Assembly (NCBI GenBank): GCA_036005845.1
Contig: DASYQD010000032.1
Span: 1-15,892, forward strand
Direction of reading: 5' to 3'
Length of the DNA stretch: 15,892 nucleotides
Source: DASYQD01 sp036005845
Lineage (GTDB): Bacteria; Acidobacteriota; Thermoanaerobaculia; Multivoradales; JAIOJS01
Below are positions 6,989-13,557 of the stretch, one piece after another. The notes below the pieces were generated by a model, which was not told where the DNA came from, searched no databases, and worked only from the letters and a program-made list of their open reading frames with translations. A program made the translations under genes and the position numbers. Every line of letters begins with the position of its first letter. The stretch's first letter is position 1.

Positions 6989-8710
6989 ATGAGACACACC
7001 ATCCCTGCTGCCGCCAACCGTTCGCGTTTCCACCTCCTCGCCGTCGCCGCATTGCTTGCCTCGTCGCTGCTCCCAACCACCGGCGCACGCGCCGCCAACT
7101 TCTGGGTGGGCAACAACGGCAACCCACCGTGCACCCACGCCACGCTGCAGGCGGCGATCGAGACCGCCGTCGGCAGCGCCGGCGACGACGTCATCTCGCT
7201 CGTCGGCCCCGGGCCGTTCACCGGTCCATTCACCGTCTTCGGCGGCGGCATCCACATCCGCGGCAACGTCGGCAGCTGCGGCAGCGACACATCGGTGGGC
7301 TATGCGACGCTGCGCGCGCCGTCGGGCTCGCGACCGCTCACCATCTTGATGGGCGGCGCCGAGACGGTGCGCCTCCAGCGCGTCATCCTGACCACCGACG
7401 GCGGCACCTACAACGGCGACGGCGGCGCCATCTGGTTCGCCGGCGCCAACAACGACAGCTATCTCGACCTGATCGACGCGCAGGTGGTCAGCAGCGTGGC
7501 CAACGGCGACGGCGGCGGCATCTACGTTTCGGCCGGCAAGCTGGGCATCTCGATCTCGGCGCTCGTCGGCGCCAACGCGGCGAGCCACGGCGGCGGCATC
7601 GCGGCACGCAACGGCGCGCTCGTCGAGGTACGCAGCGGCATGGTCCTCGGCAATACGGCGCTCTTCGACGGCGGCGGCATTTACGCCCCGGACTCGGCAG
7701 TCAACGTGATCAACGCCGCCGATCCGCAGACCGGAACGGTGTCGAACAACATCGCCGGGCAGAAGGGCGGCGGCCTCTACCTAGGCGGCGGCTTCGTCGA
7801 CATCTTCACCTCGCAGGGTCGCGCCTACCCGCCGGCGAGGATCGGCGGCAACCAGGCACAGTGGGGCGGCGGCCTCTACGTCGACGGCGCCGACGTGCGG
7901 CTGCGCTACGTAAGCGTCGACCACAACACCGCCTTCGGCGACGGCGGCGGCGTCTACGCCACCGGCAACGGCGCCGTCGTCACCAACGGCTTCCTGGAGC
8001 CGATCCCGCTCGACGGCTTTCCGCGGCTCGACGGCAACAGCGCGGGCGACGGCGCGGCGCTGTTCCTGGCCGCCAACGCCGGTGTGATCTTGAACTCCGG
8101 CCGCATGCGCGACAACCACGGCGCGGCCGGGGCCGCCATGGTCGCCGCGACCGGGACCGGCAGCTCCATCCTCAACGGCGTCACCATGCAGAACAACGCG
8201 CTCTTTGCGCTCATCGGCCTCGCGGGCTCGGGCTCGCTCGACCTGCTCCACCTGTCGATCGCCGGCAACACGGTGGCCGGCCTCGTGCGCTGGCGCGGCG
8301 CCGACTCGATTCTCTACTTCACCAACAGCGCCCTCGACGAGACCGAGCCCTTCTTCGCGTCGGTCGAGAACCCGAGCAGCCCGGCGCAGCTCACCTGCGT
8401 GGTCAGCAAGTGGGCGACGCCCTTCGCCAACGTGCCGCCGAACACGGTGTCGATCAGCGCCATGATCGCGGACCCGCAGTTCGTCGCCCCTCCCGCCGAC
8501 CTGCACTTGCGCTACGGCTCCCCCGCCATCGACCTCTGCGCGCGCAACGAGTTCGTCGACTCCGACGGCGATGCCCGGTCCTACGACGACCCGTATCACT
8601 CCAGCGGCGAGTTCCCGCTCGCCGACGCCGGTGCCGACGAGACGACGGTGCTCTTCGTCGACGCCATCGAGGCCGGCGCCTTCGCGGGCTGGAGTGGCCG
8701 CGTTCCTTAG
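6989..8710 (+). CDS. Secreted parallel beta-helix (Pmp-like repeat) protein
   Basis: A 573-residue exported protein. Residues 1-35 form a signal peptide: basic start, LLAVAALLASSLL core, and cleavage probably after GARA. Repeats of GGGIY/GGGLY/GGAIW type (GDGGAIWF, GDGGGIYV, SHGGGIAA, FDGGGIYA, QKGGGLYL, QWGGGLYV, GDGGGVYA, then weaker GDGAALFL) run from about residue 143 to 385. This is the pattern of right-handed beta-helix and polymorphic outer-membrane-protein repeats, with many Asn-rich turns. A cysteine-containing segment follows, and the protein ends in LFVDAIEAGAFAGWS plus five residues, a tail discussed in the findings. The ATG at 6989 suits the signal peptide; ATG 6953 is an in-frame alternative, and neither has a good ribosome binding site. 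It diverges from the sigma gene by 57 bp. Surface adhesin or polysaccharide-active enzyme are both possible; no catalytic motif is evident. Confidence 0.88.
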   Translation: MRHTIPAAANRSRFHLLAVAALLASSLLPTTGARAANFWVGNNGNPPCTHATLQAAIETAVGSAGDDVISLVGPGPFTGPFTVFGGGIHIRGNVGSCGSDTSVGYATLRAPSGSRPLTILMGGAETVRLQRVILTTDGGTYNGDGGAIWFAGANNDSYLDLIDAQVVSSVANGDGGGIYVSAGKLGISISALVGANAASHGGGIAARNGALVEVRSGMVLGNTALFDGGGIYAPDSAVNVINAADPQTGTVSNNIAGQKGGGLYLGGGFVDIFTSQGRAYPPARIGGNQAQWGGGLYVDGADVRLRYVSVDHNTAFGDGGGVYATGNGAVVTNGFLEPIPLDGFPRLDGNSAGDGAALFLAANAGVILNSGRMRDNHGAAGAAMVAATGTGSSILNGVTMQNNALFALIGLAGSGSLDLLHLSIAGNTVAGLVRWRGADSILYFTNSALDETEPFFASVENPSSPAQLTCVVSKWATPFANVPPNTVSISAMIADPQFVAPPADLHLRYGSPAIDLCARNEFVDSDGDARSYDDPYHSSGEFPLADAGADETTVLFVDAIEAGAFAGWSGRVP

Positions 8711-8713
8711 CGG

Positions 8714-10861
8714 CTACCGAGGCCGACTGCGTAGCTCGGCGAGGGCCGCCGCGAGTTGCTCGCGCGGCGGTCCCGGCGGTGCCTTCCACCAGGCGAGGAC
8801 GAGGAGACGCTCCGCCGTCGCGGCATCGCCGTCGGCGCGGGCGCTCTCGGCGAGGCCCCAGAGATCGGTCCAGCTCGTCTCTCCCGCGAGCGGCGACGCG
8901 ACGGGCTCGAAGGCGGCGTAGGCGCGCTCGGGATCGCCGAGCCGCGTCCATGCCGCCCAGCGCAGCCGGCCGAGCGCCAGCGGCGCGGCGCCACGGTCCT
9001 CGGCGGTGTCGTAGGCGGCGAGCGCATCGCGCTGGCGGCCGTTGGCGGCGAGCGACTCGCCGAAGAGCGTCCATGGCTCGGGCCGCGCCGGCGCCAGCGA
9101 CTTCGCTTCCGTGGCGAGCTGCAGCGCCTCGTGGGCGCGGCCTTGCGTCAGACGCGCGCGCGCCAGCGCCGTCGCCACCGCCGAGTTGCGAGGGTCGAGC
9201 GCGTGCAGGCGCTCGAGCTCGCGCGCCGCCTGCTCGCGTTGCGGCGGGCGCAGCGGGCCGGCAGGGTGGTAGGGATCGAACGAGTCGAGCGCCCATTGCC
9301 GCGCGATCGCCTCGTGCCCGGCGCGGCGCGCGTAGAGCACCATCGTCCAGTCGAACGCCACCGGCTCGTAGCCGCCCACGACGGCGGTCATCCGCTCGAA
9401 GCCGGGCCCCGAAGCGGGCGCCGCGATCCAGTCGGGCCGCAGGCGCTGCGCGACCGTGCCGAGCACCTGCGAGTCCGCGAACGGCGCGCCGGTCAAGAAG
9501 AGCGAGCGTTCGTCGAAGAGGTAGGCCTGCAGGTCGCCGAAGATGCGATAGCGCGGATAGAGCGTCCACTCGAACCAGCCGGCGAGGTCGGGGTAGGCGA
9601 GCACCACGCCGCCGCTGCCGGCGCGAGCGAGGAAGCGGCTGACGCCGGAAGGCAGCGCCGCCGCGTCGAGCGGCCAGCGGCGGTGGGTGACGAAGCGGTC
9701 GTGCAGTCCGACGAGCGCGGCGATGGCGAACGCGGCCGCCGCCGCGCGCCGTAGCGCCGCGCTCGCGATCAACGCCGGCGGCCGCCAGGCGGCGACCAGC
9801 GGCACGAGGAGCAGCGACAGCTCCACGACGAAGCGGCTGCCGCGGAAGAGCAGCACGGCGCCGCCGGCGGCGAGCAGCAGGTGCGGCAGCGCCAGCGTTC
9901 GTTGCGCGGCGCGGTCGACCAGCGCCGCCGCGGCGAGCACGAGCAGCGCGACGAACGCGATCTCGGCGGTGAGCCCATGCGCCGGCACGAGCGGCAGCTG
10001 CGCGAAGTCGAACGGCGCCATCTCGAGGATGGCGTGGCGCACGAAAGCCACCGACTGGAAGGGCACCGGCAGCAGCCGCAGGCCGTTCGGCGTCAGCAGC
10101 GGCGCCAGCGCCGCGAGCGCCAGCCAAGCCAACCGCCGCCGCGTCGCGCTGCTCGGCAGCGCCCGCGAGCGCACGAGCTCGAGCAGCAACGGCGCCGCCC
10201 AGGCGCCGAGCGCGAGCAGCAGCACCGGATACTCGATGCCGTGCAGGTTCGTCCACAGCACGCCGAGCGGCAGCAGCGCCGGCACCGCGCGTGGAAGATG
10301 CTCGAGCACGAGCAGGAACGTGGCGAGGAGCAGCAGCGAGAAGAGGTGCGGCCGCAGCGACGAGAAGCGCGGCAGCACGGCCAGCAGCGCCAGCGTGGCG
10401 AGCACCGCCTGCCAGCCGCCGAATCGCCCGCCGGGACGTCCAGAACGCCGCACGTGAACGAAGACGATGACGGCGAGCGCCACGAGCAGCGCGGCGCGCA
10501 GGAGCACCAGCGCCCCGTACCCACCCGCCGCTTGCAGCGCGTAGACGAGGAGCTGGAACAGCCAGTAGTAGTCGACCCAACCCGCCGCCGCCGGCAGCAC
10601 CGAGAAGAACGCCGTGGTCGGCAGCGCGTGCCGCTGCGCGATGAAGCGCCCGCTCGCCAGGTGGTACCAGAGGTCGCCGTCGTGCGGAAAGATCGGCCAC
10701 GCCGCGGCGCCGATCGCGATCGACGCCAACAGCACGGCGCCCCAGAGTCGCGCCGGCGAGGCGAGCACCAACGCGAGCCGCGCGCCGGCTTCGCCGCGAG
10801 AGCCCGCGCGCCCGCCGCTCCCGGTTGCGGGCCCACCGAACCACCGCCTTTCGCGGATCAC
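8714..10861 (-). CDS. Multi-spanning GT-C-like membrane protein with C-terminal TPRs
   Basis: A 715-residue integral membrane protein. After a basic N-terminus, about ten hydrophobic spans occupy residues 38-400. The first extracytoplasmic loop reads HDGDLWYHLASGRFI (60-74) followed by ALPTTAFFS, resembling the acidic D-x-D-x-W-x-H-x-x-x-G-R loop of lipid-dependent GT-C glycosyltransferases and related uncharacterised proteins. After a soluble segment (about 400-510), residues about 520-700 are helical TPR-like repeats (ALDPRNSAVATALARARL, LAPARPEPWTLFGESLAANG). The start codon is GTG at 10861, with TATCCT six bases before it and no Shine-Dalgarno site. It lies tail to tail with the beta-helix gene, 3 bp apart. 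A role in glycan or protein glycosylation is inference from the loop motif; substrate and acceptor cannot be seen. Confidence 0.75.
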   Translation of the reverse strand: MIRERRWFGGPATGSGGRAGSRGEAGARLALVLASPARLWGAVLLASIAIGAAAWPIFPHDGDLWYHLASGRFIAQRHALPTTAFFSVLPAAAGWVDYYWLFQLLVYALQAAGGYGALVLLRAALLVALAVIVFVHVRRSGRPGGRFGGWQAVLATLALLAVLPRFSSLRPHLFSLLLLATFLLVLEHLPRAVPALLPLGVLWTNLHGIEYPVLLLALGAWAAPLLLELVRSRALPSSATRRRLAWLALAALAPLLTPNGLRLLPVPFQSVAFVRHAILEMAPFDFAQLPLVPAHGLTAEIAFVALLVLAAAALVDRAAQRTLALPHLLLAAGGAVLLFRGSRFVVELSLLLVPLVAAWRPPALIASAALRRAAAAAFAIAALVGLHDRFVTHRRWPLDAAALPSGVSRFLARAGSGGVVLAYPDLAGWFEWTLYPRYRIFGDLQAYLFDERSLFLTGAPFADSQVLGTVAQRLRPDWIAAPASGPGFERMTAVVGGYEPVAFDWTMVLYARRAGHEAIARQWALDSFDPYHPAGPLRPPQREQAARELERLHALDPRNSAVATALARARLTQGRAHEALQLATEAKSLAPARPEPWTLFGESLAANGRQRDALAAYDTAEDRGAAPLALGRLRWAAWTRLGDPERAYAAFEPVASPLAGETSWTDLWGLAESARADGDAATAERLLVLAWWKAPPGPPREQLAAALAELRSRPR

Positions 10862-10884
10862 CGGCGCAGGATAGCGTGGCGCCG
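10862..10884. promoter_or_regulatory. Overlapping divergent -10 elements, leaderless-type starts
   Basis: Only 23 bp separate two divergent start codons. On the minus strand TATCCT (10873 to 10868) stands six bases before the GTG of the membrane protein. On the plus strand TAGCGT (10872-10877) stands seven bases before the ATG at 10885. Neither gene has a ribosome binding site, so both may be read from near-leaderless transcripts. The two hexamers overlap by two bases. No strong -35 is visible on either strand. Confidence 0.4.
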
Positions 10885-11214
10885 ATGAGCGAGCTCGCCG
10901 ACCGTCACTGCGTCCCCTGCCGCGGCGGCATCCCGCGCCTGCGCGGCGAGCAGATCGCCGAGCTGCGCCGGCAGCTCCACCCCGACTGGCAGGTGGTCGA
11001 CGAGCATCACCTCGAGCGCACCTTCCGCTTCCCCGACTTCCGCCAGGCGCTCGCCTTCACCAACCGCGTCGGCGAGCTGGCCGAGGCCGAGGACCATCAC
11101 CCCGACCTTCACCTCGCCTGGGGCAAGGTGACGATGAGGGTGTGGACGCACAAGATCGACGGCCTCTCGGACAACGACTTCATCCTCGCCGCCAAAGCGG
11201 ACAGTTTGGTCTGA
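10885..11214 (+). CDS. phhB: Pterin-4a-carbinolamine dehydratase (4a-hydroxytetrahydrobiopterin dehydratase)
   Basis: A 109-residue cytoplasmic protein of the PCD/DCoH family. It dehydrates 4a-hydroxytetrahydropterin during pterin cofactor recycling by aromatic amino acid hydroxylases. The family signature is clear: EAEDHHPDLHLAWGKVTMRV (67-86) with the His71-His72-Pro73 core, then WTHKIDGLSDNDFILAAKAD (87-106) with His89. Length is normal. The ATG at 10885 gives the usual N-terminus (MSELADRHCVPCRGG); an upstream in-frame ATG at 10825 would lie inside the neighbouring gene. No phenylalanine hydroxylase gene is next to it, so its partner enzyme is elsewhere or it serves another pterin such as in molybdopterin metabolism. 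The family is secure; the physiological partner is unknown. Confidence 0.95.
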   Translation: MSELADRHCVPCRGGIPRLRGEQIAELRRQLHPDWQVVDEHHLERTFRFPDFRQALAFTNRVGELAEAEDHHPDLHLAWGKVTMRVWTHKIDGLSDNDFILAAKADSLV

Positions 11215-11250
11215 TCGAGGGAAGGGAGAGGAAGAGAGATAGGGCGGGCA

Positions 11251-11284
11251 CGCCCGCGGCGAGGACTGGAACCCGCCGCGGGCG
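11251..11284. terminator. Strong GC hairpin between convergent genes
   Basis: A perfect 11-bp inverted repeat, CGCCCGCGGCG at 11251-11261 and its complement at 11274-11284, encloses a 12-nt loop. It sits 36 bases after the phhB stop and 10 bases beyond the stop of the small minus-strand ORF. It could end transcription from both sides. Neither arm is followed by a proper T run, so termination is inferred from stem and position only. Confidence 0.45.
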
Positions 11285-11294
11285 GAAGTATCGG

Positions 11295-11408
11295 TCAACC
11301 GCGCGGCGTGGCGCGTCGCGGCGCGGGGTCACCAAGGCGCTTCTCGGCCACCTGTAGCAGCGGGGCGAGAGGAAGCAGGACGCCCATGACGATCAACCAG
11401 GTTTCCAT
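11295..11408 (-). CDS. Putative 37-residue single-span membrane protein
   Basis: A small ORF starts at ATG 11406-11408 and stops with TGA at 11295-11297. Residues 1-20 are strongly hydrophobic (METWLIVMGVLLPLAPLLQV), followed by a charged tail beginning AEKRLGDP. This is the layout of a small bitopic membrane protein with a cytoplasmic basic tail. The sequence GAGGAG lies eight bases before the ATG on the minus strand, one of the better ribosome binding sites in the window, which favours real translation. An in-frame ATG 56 codons earlier (11576) would add a low-complexity leader and is less likely. I do not recognise a family; CydX- or KdpF-like accessory subunits have this size, but no matching partner genes are nearby. 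Confidence 0.5.
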   Translation of the reverse strand: METWLIVMGVLLPLAPLLQVAEKRLGDPAPRRATPRG

Positions 11409-11612
11409 GGCAACGGCTCCTCGCAGGGTCGGGAGCGCCGCTCGGTGCGGCGTCACGCCAGGGCATAGAGCAACGGCCGTGCCTGCCGCTGGCGCTGGCG
11501 CAACACCCATGCGCGCAGCGACTTGCGGGAAAGTGGCGGTCTCGGGGCAAGAAGGAACTGCAAGCACTCGTTGCACCGATCGCTGTGCATCGCCGTGTTA
11601 CCCTTACGCGCC
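11409..11612. other. Intergenic region between divergent small ORF and YjbQ-like gene
   Basis: About 200 bp without a supported gene. On the plus strand TACCCT at 11599-11604, preceded by TG at 11596-11597, stands eight bases before the ATG at 11613 and may be an extended -10 for a near-leaderless transcript; TTGCAC at 11571-11576 is too far away to be its -35. On the minus strand only a weak TATGCC (11467 to 11462) lies upstream of the small ORF. No stable hairpin or repeat stands out. Confidence 0.4.
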
Positions 11613-12674
11613 ATGGCTTCGCCGCTCGAGCTCGACCTGCGCCTGCAGCCGCAGGCCCGCTACGACGTCATCGACGTGCGGCGCGCCGCCCGCGAGCAGC
11701 ACGGCGATGCGCTCGACGGCTACCCGCGCGGCCTCTACTGCTCGTTCCACACGACCGCCGGTTTCCTCGAGCAGGCCCTCGTCGCCCGCCTCGGCTACAG
11801 CCGGCAGTACGTCGATCCCTTCATCGGCATGTTCCAGCGCGTCTTCCCCGAGGGCGCCGACTACCGCCACGACGACATCTCCCAGCGCGCCGAGCTGACC
11901 GAGGAGGAGAAGCGGCAGGAGTCGAAGAACGCCGACTCGCACCTCGCCTACATCGGCTCCGGGTTGAGGAATTGCGCGACCTACCTCCACCGCGAGGACG
12001 CGCCGGTGCTCTTCATCGACCTCGACGGCGTGGTGCCCGCCGGCGCGCGCGCCCGCCGCGCCACCGTGCTCGGCTACCACCGCGAAGAGTCGGTGGCGTC
12101 GTGGGAGAGTGCGCTGCCGGTGTCGCCGCACCCCGTCGACTCGATCAACCTGCGCGACCCCAAGCTCGGCTTCTTCGACGAGCTCAGCGAAGCCGTCCGC
12201 CGCCACGGCGTCGAGCACGGCCGTCTCGACGTGGCACTGCTGCCCAGCGAGCGCAACGTCGGCCTGACCGTCAACGAGTACGAGACGCTGCTCATGCAGC
12301 ACGACCTCGCCGAGGTGCTGCGCGAGCCGGTGCGCTTCATGAAGGCCAAGGGCCGCAACATGCTGCGCGACCCCGGCGAGATCCCGCGCAAGACCCTCGA
12401 CTACGCCAAGTACGACCTGGTGCAGGTCTTCAACCAGACGATGGACCGCCTGCGCATCAACGAGTCCTCCCTGGAGCGCCTGCTGTCGCGGTTCCTGGCG
12501 CTGCCCGCCGCGCGCTTCCTGCGCATGAAGCGCAGCCTGTCGCTGCCGGTGTCGACGACGAGCGGCCGTGACGGCCTCGTCTACGGTACCTACCAGAGTC
12601 CCATCCTCGTGCAGTGGAGCAAGGCCGAGGATCAGGTGCGCCGCGTGCGCGTGAGCCTGGTTCGCTTTCGCTGA
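11613..12674 (+). CDS. YjbQ/UPF0047-like protein with extra C-terminal region
   Basis: A 353-residue cytoplasmic protein. Residues about 35-165 resemble the YjbQ/UPF0047 family: CSFHTTAGFLEQAL (43-56) corresponds to the family's PHTTAG segment, DYRHDD (83-88) and NADSHLAYIGSGL (106-118) to its Asn-Ala-Asp-x-His helix, and PVLFIDLDG (131-139) to the terminal strand. Family members are about 130-140 residues and show weak thiamine-phosphate synthase activity in vitro. Here about 185 further residues follow (SPHPVDSINLRDPKLGFFDE onward) that I do not recognise; they include LTVNEYETLLMQHDL and a basic end. The insertion between HTTAG and the NADSH helix is also longer than usual. The ATG at 11613 is preceded by TACCCT but no Shine-Dalgarno site. 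Function is unknown; the N-terminal relationship is moderately certain. Confidence 0.7.
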   Translation: MASPLELDLRLQPQARYDVIDVRRAAREQHGDALDGYPRGLYCSFHTTAGFLEQALVARLGYSRQYVDPFIGMFQRVFPEGADYRHDDISQRAELTEEEKRQESKNADSHLAYIGSGLRNCATYLHREDAPVLFIDLDGVVPAGARARRATVLGYHREESVASWESALPVSPHPVDSINLRDPKLGFFDELSEAVRRHGVEHGRLDVALLPSERNVGLTVNEYETLLMQHDLAEVLREPVRFMKAKGRNMLRDPGEIPRKTLDYAKYDLVQVFNQTMDRLRINESSLERLLSRFLALPAARFLRMKRSLSLPVSTTSGRDGLVYGTYQSPILVQWSKAEDQVRRVRVSLVRFR

Positions 12675-12688
12675 TCGCTAGATCAGCG
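12669..12688. terminator. Short hairpin spanning two convergent stop codons
   Basis: CGCTGATC (12669-12676) pairs perfectly with GATCAGCG (12681-12688) around a 4-nt loop, GCTA. The TGA of the YjbQ-like gene lies in the left arm and the TAG of the SDR gene in the loop. A bidirectional terminator is possible, but there is no T run on either side and the stem is short. Confidence 0.3.
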
Positions 12689-13457
12689 ACTTGGACTGGC
12701 CGCCGTCGACGTTCCAGCAGGCGCCGGTGACGAGGCCGGCGCGCGGCGAGGCCAGAAAGGCGACCACGTCCGCGACTTCCTGCGGCGTGCCGAAGCGGCC
12801 GAGCGGGATGTTCTGCTTCACGAAGGCGGCCATGCCTTCGGGATCGGCGACGACGCGCTTGTCCCAGCTGCTGCCGGGAAAGCGGATCGAGCCCGGCGCC
12901 ACGGAGTTGACGCGAATGGCCTGCGCCGCGAGCTCGAGCGAGAGGATCTTCGCCAGGCTGATCGCCGCCGACTTGGTGCTGTTGTAGAGCACCAGCCCCG
13001 GCCCGCCCGCCTCGCGGCCGAAGATCGAGGTGACGAAGACGATCGAGCCGCCGCCGCTCTCGCTCATCAGCGGCACCGCGGCGCGCGTCAGCCGCACGTG
13101 GCAGCGCAGGTTGAGCTCGAGGACCTCCTCCCAGTCCTCGTCGGTCGTCTCCTGGAAGGGCTTCCTGCGGTTGCCGCCGACGTTGTTGACCAGCACGTCG
13201 AGGCGGCCCCAGCGCGAGCGCGCCGCGTCGACGAGCGCGCCCGCGGCGCTGCTCTCGGTGACGTCGACCGCCAGCGTCTCCACGTCCTCCGCGCCGCGCT
13301 CGCGCACCGCGGCGGCCGCGGCCGCGAGCGGCTCGGCGTGCCGGCCGCAGAGCAGCAATCGGCAACCCTCGCCGGCTAGCGACAGCGCGGTCTCGAGCCC
13401 GATGCCCCGGCTGCTGCCGGTGACGAGGGCCACCTTGCCGGCGAGGCCGAGGTCCAT
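12678..13457 (-). CDS. Short-chain dehydrogenase/reductase (FabG-like SDR)
   Basis: A 259-residue classical SDR oxidoreductase using NAD(P)(H). The cofactor motif TGSSRGIG is at 13-20, NNVGG at 91-95, the structural Asn at 116, and the catalytic triad at Ser144, Tyr158 and Lys162 (YNSTK). PGSIRF follows, then SSWDKR near the substrate-lid region. It ends with the family's TGACWNVDGG segment. Arg17 in the glycine motif suggests NADPH preference, as in FabG. Length is normal. The ATG at 13455-13457 starts at the usual distance from the Rossmann motif, with no clear ribosome binding site. It lies 100 bp downstream of the epimerase gene on the same strand, across a repeat-like spacer, so it may be co-transcribed. 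The substrate cannot be read from sequence: 3-oxoacyl, sugar or alcohol are all possible. Confidence 0.92.
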   Translation of the reverse strand: MDLGLAGKVALVTGSSRGIGLETALSLAGEGCRLLLCGRHAEPLAAAAAAVRERGAEDVETLAVDVTESSAAGALVDAARSRWGRLDVLVNNVGGNRRKPFQETTDEDWEEVLELNLRCHVRLTRAAVPLMSESGGGSIVFVTSIFGREAGGPGLVLYNSTKSAAISLAKILSLELAAQAIRVNSVAPGSIRFPGSSWDKRVVADPEGMAAFVKQNIPLGRFGTPQEVADVVAFLASPRAGLVTGACWNVDGGQSKSLI

Positions 13458-13557
13458 CAGCGGCGCACCCGTGGCGCCAGCGCAGATTTGTGGTCGCGCC
13501 TCATCGAGATCCCTTCGTCGCTGCGCTCCTCGGGATACGCCCGCGCGTCCGCGCGGG
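13458..13557. repeat. Repeat-like extragenic spacer with perfect hairpin
   Basis: The minus strand reads, from the epimerase stop, a perfect 8-bp inverted repeat (CCCGCGCG 13540-13547 and CGCGCGGG 13550-13557, 2-nt centre). It then continues through CCGAGGAGCGCAGCGACGAA and GGGATCTCGATGAG. Translated, this would give PEERSDEG-type peptides, familiar from spurious ORFs in many GC-rich genomes that carry dispersed extragenic repeats. The hairpin follows directly on the epimerase stop codon and could attenuate transcription into the SDR gene. Copy number cannot be tested within this window. Confidence 0.5.

Noticed and set aside
6973..9642. 889-codon plus-strand open frame
   Set aside because: Alternate frame of the beta-helix gene running antisense into the GT-C-like gene; repetitive Arg-rich translation.
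8454..10844. 796-codon minus-strand open frame
   Set aside because: Alternate frame of the 715-residue membrane protein, with no hydrophobic spans in a sensible order and no motif.
11308..11898. 196-codon plus-strand ORF
   Set aside because: It overlaps the hairpin-flanked small ORF on the other strand and the YjbQ-like gene in a different frame; its translation is low-complexity Ser/Ala/Arg.
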